A DNA stretch of 64,000 nt from Sophora flavescens (Eukaryota; Streptophyta; Magnoliopsida; Fabales; Fabaceae), in contig CM061067.1 in NCBI GenBank assembly GCA_030762895.1, positions 49,811,667 through 49,875,666 on the forward strand, in the 5' to 3' direction. Position 1 is the stretch's first letter; every line of letters begins with the position of its first letter. Both the position numbers and the translations under genes were made by a program. Shown piece after piece: positions 20,880-30,495 of the stretch. The notes below the pieces were generated by a model. The model was not told the origin of the DNA, ran no database searches, and worked only from the letters and a program-made list of their open reading frames with translations.

Positions 20880-22033
20880 TGACATTCTTAGTTTCACTCT
20901 CTTATTTGCCTTCGAAACAGAATAACTTATAAGATTAGTTTCCGTTCAAATTTCTGTCATCCTGTATCCATTAATATGGTAATAATTATTAGACTGAATT
21001 AGGAAACAAAAATATATTAAAAGGAAGGAGAAGTAGGGGTAAGGATGGCAACTAGTAGGTCTGAGTATAGTATTATAATATCCATCCTCATACATGTGTT
21101 TGGAAAAGTTTCTCGAACCTGGACACGCGTGGATAATAACTTTAGTATCCTTATCCGTATCTTTCGGGTACCTAAATACTTGTACCTGCACTTTAACTGT
21201 GAAAAGGCAATAAATAACAAAAGAAATGTTATAACAATAAAAAAATGATTGAAAGGTCTTTTAAATCTACTTATAAAACATTACAAATCAAAATATTTAA
21301 CTAAATAAAAACGTTCAAAAGAAAGTATAGATGTTACTAGGTTTAGAAAGTTAAAAAAAATTTAGATTAATTTTGGTTAATTTTAAAATTTGTATTATAA
21401 TTAAAAATTATATATATTAATTATATATATATGTATGTATGTGTGTGTACGCGTGCGTGCGTATGGATGTGGACGGGATAGGTATCACAATACCCGAACA
21501 TGCACCCATACTTATTCAAATCTTTATCGATAACCAAATCCTTACCAATTATGATTCATTCCCATCGTAGGTGTTAGAGATTGTCATCCTAGAGGAGCAT
21601 ATGTACAGCATCTATACCACTTGAAATCTTGAATTACAATCCGTCGGATTTTGTCGTAGAAAGATAGAAGTAAGATTGCATCAATATATTCTTAAATGCC
21701 ATTAATGTCTTTCGGTTTCCTCAAGTCATTATTAAAAAGAAAAAGTGAATATGCTTAAAATTTCATAAAGGCCTAAAAAGTGTAGAACAGGCTATAATGC
21801 AATTGATCAACTTCCAACCAATTTGAGCCACATCTTAATGGAAAACTGTTTTCCCTTATAAAAGTAACCTGAAAATTATCATGAATTCTCTTAATTGATT
21901 CTGGTGAACTACCAGTTGAGAGGCACGGTATATAAAAATTAAGTACTCCGATATAGAAGGTCCTTTAACATACTCCTCTCAATTACTGAAATAATAGTAT
22001 AATACAATGATATATAGCATCAAAAAGGAAAAC
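20880..22033. other. non-coding spacer with degenerate foldback-like segment
   Basis: AT-rich, no credible gene. Between about 21036 and 21570 the two ends resemble each other in inverted orientation (GGTAAGGATGGCAACTAG... against the reverse complement of ...ATTCCCATCG) around an AT-rich centre with a TG/GTATG tract (about 21425-21470). It may be an old foldback transposon. The match is too poor to fix ends. Confidence 0.3.
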
Positions 22034-22050
22034 AAAGATAAATAACACTT

Positions 22051-22243
22051 ATAACTTTAAGGGATGGTTTAGTGGAGCATGACAGAGTCTCGTATTTGAT
22101 AGGTTGCAGGTTCGAGGTCCCACTAATCCTCTTGAGGTGAGGTAAATATAAATCCTTTTATAAATATTCATAGAACCCGAAAATTTTTTCTGTTTTGAAC
22201 TGAGGTGCCATCCCCTCATCTTAAATTTTTTATACCAAAAAAA
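22051..22243 (+). mobile_element. tRNA-derived SINE, copy B
   Basis: A perfect 17-bp direct repeat AAAGATAAATAACACTT flanks it at 22034-22050 and 22244-22260. Near the 5' end stand a box A-like TGGTTTAGTGGAG (22065-22077) and a box B GGTTCGAGGTCC (22109-22120), 31 bases apart as in tRNA-derived RNA polymerase III promoters. It ends in ACCAAAA plus an A-run. It shares its body with the minus-strand copy at 26-212. It has no ORF and depends on a LINE for movement. Confidence 0.9.
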
Positions 22244-22260
22244 AAAGATAAATAACACTT

Positions 22261-23330
22261 GTAAAGATATATTAAATTTAGATTTCATGTTGAAAAAATC
22301 ATTCTTTGCCTACGTGTTTGGATAACTTTCCACTTCATTACCCAATCTCTCTGTCTTATCTTGTGGCCATCTCATGGTGATGGTGTTGTCATGTCTCAGA
22401 ATCTATGAGGAAATTCTAGAGTAAATTAAACTGAAGCACTTATGTTCCAGCAGTTGCCAACAGATGCTTGCTTATAAGTGCACTTCCTTCCATGCATAGT
22501 ATTACAAAAATATATTTTTAATAGTGACAGGATATGATATTCCAAGTGGATATCTCTAGTGTTACTATTTTATATAGATTCATTTACTCTACGGTTCTTT
22601 GAATTATTTGAGAATTTTTAAATAGATTCTTAAACTTTAAAAACTTTAAATTAGGGGCAGCTTCTACAGTGAGAGAGTTGATAATGTCTTTCACCGTGCA
22701 TCTTGATTGAGAGTCGTTAGATCATATAGTCCCACCAGTTTTATGATTTACCCTTCCACATCAGATATTTTTTATTTTCTTCTGCCATTCTGTCTCCCTC
22801 TCCCCACCATTTTCAACTTCTTGTTTCCGCCGCCGCCGTGATTTTGTCGTTGCCAGAGCCTCCACACCCGCTGTTGCGAGATCTGGTCACTTCCTCGTCG
22901 CCTGAGCCTCCACACCAATGCCTCTGTCGTCTGTGCATCCAGACCATCGAGGAATCTGTGAACAACGTTCCAGATGAGATCCTCTGCTACACCGACATCG
23001 GCCATGACGAGGGAGGAGAATGAGGAAGAGTTCCCCCCATCTTTAACCACTGCAGTGGCGCGACATAGTCAGTTTGGAGCGCAGCCGGTAGTTTGCACCG
23101 CAAACACTATAGTAGCTTATGTATTTTGGGCCAAATGTGTGTGGATGAATGAGATCCGAGGTTCCTTCGTAGTGGCTAGTGTTTCGTCCAAAGATGGTTC
23201 CGACCAACAGAGCAACCATTGCGGGAGGTACATCCTCAGTGCCCAACTACAGATCCGCCAATCTTTCCCCTCATCCCGTCAACCAATTAAACATCCCAGC
23301 GATGACTTATTTTGTCAAAATATTAGCTTT
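22261..23330. other. non-coding spacer and GC-rich segment of unknown origin
   Basis: 22261-22640 is AT-rich. From about 22790 to 23310 the sequence becomes GC-rich and ORF-bearing on both strands (for example MTREENEEEFPPSLTTAV on plus from about 23007), unlike its surroundings. I recognise no domain, and the overlapping frames disagree. It may be a captured or degraded gene fragment, or the 5' end of a transposon truncated by the Retand-like LTR beginning at 23331. A start-like GGGGCAGCTTCTACAGTGAG lies near 22653. Confidence 0.35.
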
Positions 23331-23929
23331 TGTTTGTGCTAAAACAATAAATCAATATATCAAGCAGGTGTTGTAATAAAAAAGTCAGGGTACAAGGTAG
23401 TAGAGCTAGTACATCAGGTTTCTAGCACTCTGCTACAACGATGGGTAAAAGGAAAGTACAAAGATTCAAATCTTCCCTAATGAAGACGATAGCCGGCTTA
23501 TATAGAAGTCAAGGCATGTGCAATCTATGCTGGGCGGTTACGCTAAGTGGGACCCCCCAAATACGGTTAGCACGATTCCAGGTCGCGGGTGTAGATCCTC
23601 TTCTCTCTCCTATCATGAGATCCTTCTAGAATGCCCACGTGTCCCAGTGACGTGTCCTGAGGCATGTTCTGCATGATCCATCCAAGTTAACAGCTCCCTC
23701 GACGAGTGTTTTGGGACAACTCGGTCTCAGGTATGTGCCCTGGGGGTCCGGTGTTGACCGATTATACGTGCCGGGTTTCCCGAGTAACGTTTTACCTCGG
23801 CGATGTATCCCTAGAAGATCGTCCGAGATCTCACTTTAGATATCTTCAATACCGAATGGGCCTCTTCAATATTGGTTAATACCATTGGGCCTAGAAGTAT
23901 TGGGCCGGGGACCAAATCTGGGGGGAACA
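23331..23929 (-). repeat. 3' LTR of the Retand-like element
   Basis: The first ~365 bases match 61178-61552 closely (TGCTAAAACAATAAATC..., GGTTTCTAGCAC, ...CCAAGTTAACAG). The other LTR is truncated there, so the inner end is inferred from the GGGGAACA terminus next to a polypurine tract. TATA-like sequences are not obvious. A 6-C run corresponds to a 13-C run in the other LTR. Confidence 0.65.
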
Positions 23930-23942
23930 GAAGCCCCCCAAG
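23930..23942 (-). promoter_or_regulatory. probable polypurine tract of Retand-like element
   Basis: The minus strand reads CTTGGGGGGCTTC directly before TGTTCCCC, the presumed LTR start. A G-rich tract of this form is common in Tat elements. Confidence 0.6.
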
Positions 23943-24260
23943 TCTTGAGCTGTATTCAGTGAAAAGAGTTATATGCCCGACATACATCATATGTATAGTT
24001 CTACCTTGGTTTCTTTGCTTACCTCCACGGGTGAGGATCACATCCCTCTTTCCAAGTCATAGGTTTGGAACTTGGCTCGTTCGTCCCGAACCAACATTCT
24101 GTCAAATCTTCTTTTCGAACCTCCACCGTCTTCGTTTCGCACGTTTCACTGTGATTCGGCACATTTTCCAACGTGTCATAACTGCTTCACACGTCTGTTG
24201 ATTTATGACCTTTGGATCTCTGCTACAAATCAATCAACGACCCTAATACTTTACCTCCTC

Positions 24261-24312
24261 TATTTAAATTGCCCCTTCTTCTTCTTCTTCTTCTTCTTCT
24301 TCTTCTTCTTCC
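24261..24312 (+). promoter_or_regulatory. putative promoter of the antisense gene
   Basis: TATTTAAAT (24261-24269) is followed at once by a long (CTT)n tract (24274-24312), a TATA box plus pyrimidine patch arrangement typical of plant pol II promoters. About 230 bases downstream is the first ATG of the antisense gene (24499). A TTGCAG/GTACGT-like junction near 24428-24440 suggests a spliced leader. Confidence 0.5.
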
Positions 24313-24498
24313 TTTACTTCTTCTGCATTCCGGCTCGTCTGCTTCAGAGTTTTTCGCCTCTCTCTCTTCTTCTCGCTGTGTTCTCCATCTTTCGCTGCTA
24401 ACTTCCTTCGGTTCTTCTCTCTCTCTTTTGCAGGTACGTCTTTTGTTCTCTTCTGTACTCTTTCTTTCGTTGAGTTTTCTACTTTAATAGTGGTAGTT

Positions 24499-26490
24499 AT
24501 GGTGGAAGAAGGTTCCAGTCCTTAGGGAGGTTGCGACGATGTCCCTCCCCTTGCGGAGGTTGCAGCTACTGCGGTGGCTCAAGCTATCGCTGCTCCGGTT
24601 GACCCATATGATTGGGTTGACCCGGAAGTTCCTCTCATTCGCTCCAAGTTTCTCACTCGTGTATCCCTTAACATTGTTAGGGATTTTGTTTTTGACAAAA
24701 AGGATTTAGATTGAGTGGGTTGTCTCCCTCGCTCTTCTGTAGATCGTGTCCATCATTCTCAAGAAAACCCGGATTTTTTCTTCCTACATGAGTGTGTTTT
24801 GACGAAAGACCGAGTCCGTCTCCCCTTTACCATTTTTGAGTCGGCGATGCTGCGTTCTTTAAACATGGCTCCCTCCCAGCTTCATCCGAACAGCTGGTGT
24901 TTCATCCGGGCTTTCGAGATCGTTTGTAAATATTTCAGTATCTCGGCTTCTGTTGAGAAATTTTTCAATTTCTTTTGTGTGAAACAACGCGGTGCTACCA
25001 GCTGGATATCTCGTAGCGCTATCCAACGCTGTAAGGTTTTTATCCCTTATTCTACCTCTTGGAAGGGTTTCAAAGTCGGTTTCTTTAAGGTGGTCCACAA
25101 AGGAGGCAAGAACCCTTTCTTTCATTTCCGATCGGGGGGACCCAAATTCCCCCTTTGTTGGCAAAGCAAACCCCGCATCATCAAATGCTTTGAGTATCAT
25201 TGCCTCTCTCACCAAGAAAAACTTGAGGTTACCTTTCTCGAACATTTGTTGGATATTCACTTCCGTGAGGTTATTGATAAGACTGACGACCTTGCCAAGT
25301 TAGCCTCTTATATGGGTGAGGATCCCTTTTTTGTACTATCGTTACTTGTTTATTTCCTTTTATAACTCAAGTTTTCTTGTTTTTCAGAAAAAATGGCTCC
25401 TAAGATGTCGAGGAGGGCCATGCTAGAAATTTTAGAGAAACATAAGCAGCCGGGAGGGGCGGCTGCTGCAACTTCCGGCATCCCAAAAGAGAAAAATGAG
25501 ATCAACTTGACGGAGCCGTCAGAACCAGGCGGAGATGGCTTCATCGTTAAGAAGCGTCGTCTTGAGGAGGGGCAAGCCGAGTCCGAAACGACTCCCCTAC
25601 AGCTTCCCGGGAAGGCGGTAGTCTGGAAAACTTTATCTGCTTCTCCTTCGGAAGGTGTGTTTCACCAACTCCTAACTAGTTGGGTTGACATGGGGTCTGA
25701 CACTATTTCAGTATGGATTCCTTCTTTCCTGCTAAGCCTTACTCCCAACTAGCAGCTGCAATATTGATCAGATACAGAGCTTTACCGTTCTCTTACCCGC
25801 TCTCAGATTGCCAAGATGACCGAGATCTTAAGCTTACGTTTGGCCAGCCTGGCTTATTTTTCCGAGATGGAGTCCACTATGATTGATACTAAAATTTCCA
25901 ATCTTGAATCCGAGAAGAAGAAGTTGCAAAAGAAAGTGGAGAATGACCAGCATTTGATGAGAGAATTTGTCAAACTAACTCGGGAGAATGAGGAAGTGAA
26001 GAAGGAACTGGAAACCACGAAGGCCAGTCAGAAGCAAACGAGTGCTGATGTTCTTTGGCTCGAGGGTACCTGCTCAACCCTGATTACTACCAAGAACACG
26101 GTGCAGGCTGACTTTAATGCTGTTAATTCCGATCTAGAAGTTACCAAAGGGAAAATCTCGGAGCTTGATCAAACTGCGAGTAAGATGACCACTGAGGTGA
26201 AAGAGTTGGAATTATTTGCGGCTCAACAGCACGAAGCGGGCTTTCTTGCGGCTAAGGAGCAGTATGAATTGAAACATCCTGAGATCGACCACTCTATCTT
26301 CAGCTCTGATAAGGAAGTCCGTAATGGGGAGCTAGTAGCGATCAAGGAGGAAGAGGTTGCTGATAACAGGAATGCTGGTCGGGGAGATATAGAGGGTGGA
26401 GATGTTGAATTTGGGGGCACTGATGAGATGGGGAAGCTGTTGATGACCGAGGTGGGGAAGATCGGGAGGATGCTCCCGAGGTGTGAATGT
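24499..26490 (+). pseudogene. antisense gene of the Retand-like element (Transposase_28-type protein plus coiled coil)
   Basis: It is transcribed opposite to pol, between integrase and the 3' LTR. Exon 1 (24499 to about 25314) encodes an alanine-rich start and a domain with RVRLPFTIFESAMLRSLN, APSQLHPNSWCFIRAFEIV and WISRSAIQRC. I match this to the plant 'putative gypsy type transposon' family (Pfam Transposase_28). An intron follows (GTGAGG at about 25315 to TTTTTCAG at 25387). Exon 2 is basic (KMSRRAMLEILEKHKQ, VKKRRLEEGQAES), and a second intron lies near 25654-25715. Exon 3 (to about 26490) is a long coiled coil (NLESEKKKLQKKVENDQ, LTRENEEVKKELETTKAS). Stops at 24523, 24712 and about 25770 break it. 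Antisense genes of this kind are known in Tat elements; their role is unknown. Confidence 0.7.
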
Positions 26491-27599
26491 AATATTTTTA
26501 GTTTCCTTTTAAAAACTTGTTTTCTACTATCTACTTTGTGGGTGGCCGTTTTTTGGCCTTTTGTTTTTACACACTTTGGATCTCGTTTGGTGGCTTACTT
26601 TGGATGGACGTATACTTTGCTTTGATCTTTTGATGGCTCGCCTTCTCGGGTCTCCAAAGAGACTGTATTACCTTGTTTCTTTTATCCTGAGTTCTTTGTT
26701 TTTCTCTTTTGCATGTTTTTTGAGGTGTGCCTACTTCTGAGAAATCTTTATTGTCACTATTTTCAATGTGGTCGGTTGGCTTCTTGCATTTCCCCATATG
26801 TTCGGATTTCAATACATCTTGGGAACGCTTGCTCGTTAAATGAGCCTCGGAAACGCATGTTCCATAAATTCTTTTTTGGAAACGTTGTGTCTTTAATACG
26901 CCTCAGAAATGCTGCCCTTTTTATGAGTTTTTTTTTGCGTATCTTTTCAACTCTAGGTCTATAAATAGCCTTGCCTCACGCTTCACTTCTCCTTGCTGTG
27001 GAATTCCTTTAGATTCTTTTACGATTTGTTGATTATGATGGCGTGTTCTTGCTTGTTATTGCACATCCTTCTGCGAGCTATGAAGGAGATTCTTCTATCT
27101 TTATCAAGGGTTTTTGTCTTAATGGTCGATTTTGCCCTGGGTCATGGCAGAGTTCGTAAGGTTACAACCAGGCCACCACAAAATTCGTAATGAACCCTTC
27201 CTTTTGGAGAAGATCGTGAAGAGGGTTCGCTCTTTAGGTTCTGCTTGGAGGACCTTTTGTTCTATCACGTCAGCTTCAGGTTGCCTTCAAAAGGTTGACA
27301 GAGAACCGCCTCCTAGGCTGCTCGAGTGTATTCAACCCGGGAGCTTGACTGGTGTCGGGACTTTGGAACTGCATTGGATGCCTTGGTGTGTTGACCTTTC
27401 TCCTCTCTTTTCTTCTTGGTGGGATCTGGGTTGTTTGATGGGATCCTCCTTTTATGCCCGGAAAAGAGGATCGAAACACTCATTTTGTACTCGGAAAATA
27501 TTAATAAATTTTTTATTTCTTGAGTGTCCCTTTTTTTTTGAAAACTATTTACTGTTTGGGCGGAGGGTCGTGACTCACCCCTGAGTTGTTTACTTGGAA
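26491..27599. other. non-coding region between antisense gene and minisatellite
   Basis: About 1.1 kb with scattered short ORFs on both strands and no recognisable protein. It contains motifs resembling the neighbouring element (GGAAACG-type repeats near 26820-26910). Probably 3' untranslated sequence of the antisense gene and hypervariable 3' region of the element. Confidence 0.5.
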
Positions 27600-28615
27600 G
27601 GAGTCGTTCCTCGACTTCCAAGCGAGAGGGTCGTGGCTCGTCTCTCGATTTGAACCTCGAGAGGAATTGTTCTTCGACTTTGCTCGACTTCCATTTTGAT
27701 TTTGCTCAGAAGGAGACTTTGCTCGACTTTCGAGGTGAGAGGAGACTTTGCTCGACTCTCGAGTTGTTTTTACTTGGAAGGAGACTTTGCTCGACTCTCG
27801 AGTTGATTTTGCACAGAATGAGACTTTGCTCGACTTCCGAGGTGAGAGGAGACTTTGTTCGACTCTCGAGTTGTTTTTGCTTGGAAGGAGATTTTGCTCG
27901 ACTTCCATTTTGATTTTGCTTAGAAGGAGACTTTGCTCGACTTCCGAGGTGAGAGGAGACTTTGCTCGACTCTCGAGTTGTTTTTGCTTGGAAGGAGACT
28001 TTGCTCGACTCTCGAGTTGTTTTTGCTTGGAAGGAGACTTTGCTCGACTTCCGTTTTGATTTTTCTCAGAATGAGACTTTTCTCGACTTTCGAGATGAGA
28101 GGAGACTTTGTTCGACTCTCGAGTTGTTTTTGCTTGGGAGGAGAATTTTCTCGACTTCCATTTTGATTTTGCTCAGAAGGAGACTTTGCTCGACTTCCGA
28201 AGTGATTTTCCTTAGAAGGAGATTTGCTCAACTTCTGAGGTGAGAGGAGACTTTGCTCGACTTTCGAGTTGTTTTTGCTTGGAAGGAGACTTTGCTCGAC
28301 TTCCGTTCTGATTTTGCTCAGAAGGAGACTTTGCTTGACTCTCGAGTTGTTTTTACTTGGAAGGAGACTTTGCTCGACTTCCGTTTTGATTTTTCTCAGA
28401 AGGAGACTTTGCTTGACTTCCGAGGTGATTTTGCTCAGAAGGAGACTTTGCTCGACTTCCGAGGTGAGATGAGACTTTGCTCGACTCTCGAGTTGTTTTT
28501 GCTTTGAAGGAGACTTTTCTCGACTTCTGTTTTGATTTTGCTCAGAAGGAGACTTTGCTCGACTCTCGAGGTGAGAGGAGACTTTGCTCGACTCACGAGT
28601 TGTTCTTTAGAAAGT
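27600..28615. repeat. minisatellite of GGAGACTTTGCTCGACT units
   Basis: About 1 kb of tandem repeats made of at least three unit types, all beginning GGAGACTTTGCTCGACT. One is 39 bp and ends in GAGTTGTTTTTGCTTGGAA. Another is 39 bp and ends in ATTTTGATTTTGCTCAGAA. A third is 29 bp and ends in CCGAGGTGAGA. They alternate in higher-order blocks. Because units of 39 bp preserve frame, long ORFs appear on both strands; these are artefacts. Tat-lineage 3' regions are known to carry such arrays and to seed satellites. Confidence 0.88.
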
Positions 28616-28839
28616 CTTTATTTTGCTGAGCTTGACTACATCGTTCTAGCATTTGTTCTGTAAGTACTTGGTTTTAAGAAGCAATGATAACATCAAGCAA
28701 GCAAAAATATGATAAAGATTTTTCATTTATATTTCCTCGGGTTGAGCCTCGTTAAAACCTTCCGGCGAAAAACCCTTCCTAGGGATAAAAATTCCAGTGA
28801 GGAAAAAGATTAATCTTCCCGGTATTACAATTTAAGTAT

Positions 28840-29870
28840 AAAAGTACTTAAGATGAGTGGCATTCCAGGTCCTCGGGAGGGCTTTTCCTGCCATAGTCTC
28901 GAGCTTATATGCTCCATTCCCTATTTTTACTATAAATCTGAAAGGTCCATCCCAGTTGGCTACCATTTTTCCTTCGCTTCGCTCTTTTCTTTGTCCTACC
29001 TGCAACCTGAGAATTAAGTCTCCCTCTCTGAATTCCCTAGGGCACAGTCTGGAGTTATACTTCCTCTCAACTTCCTGCTTGCTGGCTACATTTTTTATCC
29101 GAGCAATGTCTCTTACTTCTTCTAACAGATCTGCATGTTTTCTCCATTCTCCTTTAAGTTGAAAATTTCCCGGCGGAGTGATGTTTCTCCTACTTCAATC
29201 GGCATCATTGCATCTGTACCATAAGTAAGTCGGAAAAGAGTTTCTTTTGTTGCTGTTTGAGGAGTAACATGATAGGCCCACAGTACTCCCGGGAGTTCCT
29301 CAACCCAATTTCCTTTTGCTTCCTTTAACCTCTTTCTGAGTCCTCCTAAAATGATTTTGTTAGCTGATTCTACTTGGACGTTTGATTGAGGATGTTCAAC
29401 CGAGCTGAAGCGCTGCTTGATCCCGAGTTGTTTGCAAAACAGCTGAAGGTTTGATCGGTGAACTGCGTGCCATTATCAGTTATAATCAATTGAGGAAGAC
29501 CGTGTCTGCAAATAATATTTTTCCATGTGAATTTCTTCACTTGCCTGGTTTTAATTTTTGCTAATGGTTCCGCTTCTATCCACTTGGAGAAATAATCGGT
29601 TGCTACAAGGAGAAATTTCACTTGTACCTTCGCTATGGGTAGAGGGCCGAGGATATCCATTCCCCACTTTGCAAAGGGCCACGGGGACATAATGCTGTGT
29701 AGGGTTTTGGGAGGAGTATGGGGTACTTTAGCAATGCACTGGCATTTCTCACACTTTTGAATCCATCATAGGCAGTCTGCTCGCATTTTGGGGCAAAAGT
29801 AGCCGGCCCTCAATAGTTTGGCACACAGTGGCCGGTCTCCATAATGTAACCTGCATATCCCTTCGTGTAC
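28840..29870 (-). pseudogene. Retand-like integrase
   Basis: Read on the minus strand across frames. The N-terminal zinc-binding part ends KCEKCQ (near 29750-29860). The core begins SPWPFAKWGMDILGPLP with LVATDYFSKWIEAEPL (first Asp), then GLPQLIITDNGTQF (second Asp). After a break near 29400 the C-terminal part (28840-29360) shows SRLCPREFREGDLILR, ANWDGPFR and TWNATHLKYFY, the normal end of Tat-lineage pol. The catalytic Glu lies in the disrupted region near 29300-29400. Non-functional. Confidence 0.82.
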
Positions 29871-29875
29871 CTCGG

Positions 29876-30490
29876 TCATAGCATATTCCGCTGGCTCTGG
29901 ACTAAACATTTTAAGAGTGGGGCTAAAAAACCTCTTCTGTATAACTTTCCTTGGACAATGGTATAATATGGGTCCTGCCTGCTTATTCTACGTGCCTCTT
30001 CCGGTTCTTTGGGCAAAACATCTTCAACAAGGTACCTCTTAATCGGGGTTATCCATCCTTCATCTGCTTCCTCTACGTCCATTACATCCTCTGCCTCGAT
30101 GCTCGTGGAGAAAAGGGTTTCCTGGATTACTGTTTTACATTGACCCGGTCTTTTGGTGCTGGCCAGTTTTGACAAGATATCTACTCGGGAGTTATTCTCC
30201 CTCCGAACATGTTCCATTGTGAATTCTTCAAACAAGGGTCCGAGCTGATTGACCATTTCCAAGTACTTGATTAGTTGGACTTTCTTTGTCTGATAGTTTC
30301 CAGCAATTTGGAGGGTCACGAGCTATAAGTCATTATAGGCTTTTAATCTTGTTGCTCCTACTTCCCTTGCTAACTTCATTCCTCCTATCAATGCTTCATA
30401 CTCGACCTGGTTGTTGCTAGTTGGGAAATTGAACAGAATGGATTGTTCTAGTCTAATTCCATCCGGGCCTTCCAAGATCACCCTAGCTCC
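29876..30490 (-). pseudogene. second (archaeal-type) RNase H of the Retand-like element
   Basis: The minus strand shows VILEGPDGIRLEQSI, SNNQVEYEALIGGMKLA, LVTLQIAGNYQTKKVQLIKY and VRRENNSRVDILSKLAS, the usual order of the extra RNase H between RT-RNase H and integrase in Tat/Retand/Ogre elements. An in-frame stop separates the two ORFs near 30320. Its first residues (MFVDGSSNAKG) lie across the solo-LTR insertion at 34079-34120. The linker to integrase follows (DPYYTIVQGKLYRRGF). Confidence 0.85.
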
Positions 30491-30495
30491 GCTGC

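Noticed and set aside
22061..22125. tRNA gene
   Set aside because: Boxes A and B are present but no cloverleaf or anticodon arm can be drawn, and the unit has an A-tail and TSD; it is a SINE.
24859..25260. 133-residue minus-strand ORF
   Set aside because: Shadow of exon 1 of the antisense gene; the plus-strand reading shows a domain and splice sites, this one does not.
27650..28507. Series of long overlapping ORFs on both strands
   Set aside because: They are produced by minisatellite units of 39 bp (a multiple of three). The peptides are the same repeat in several frames, with no gene features.
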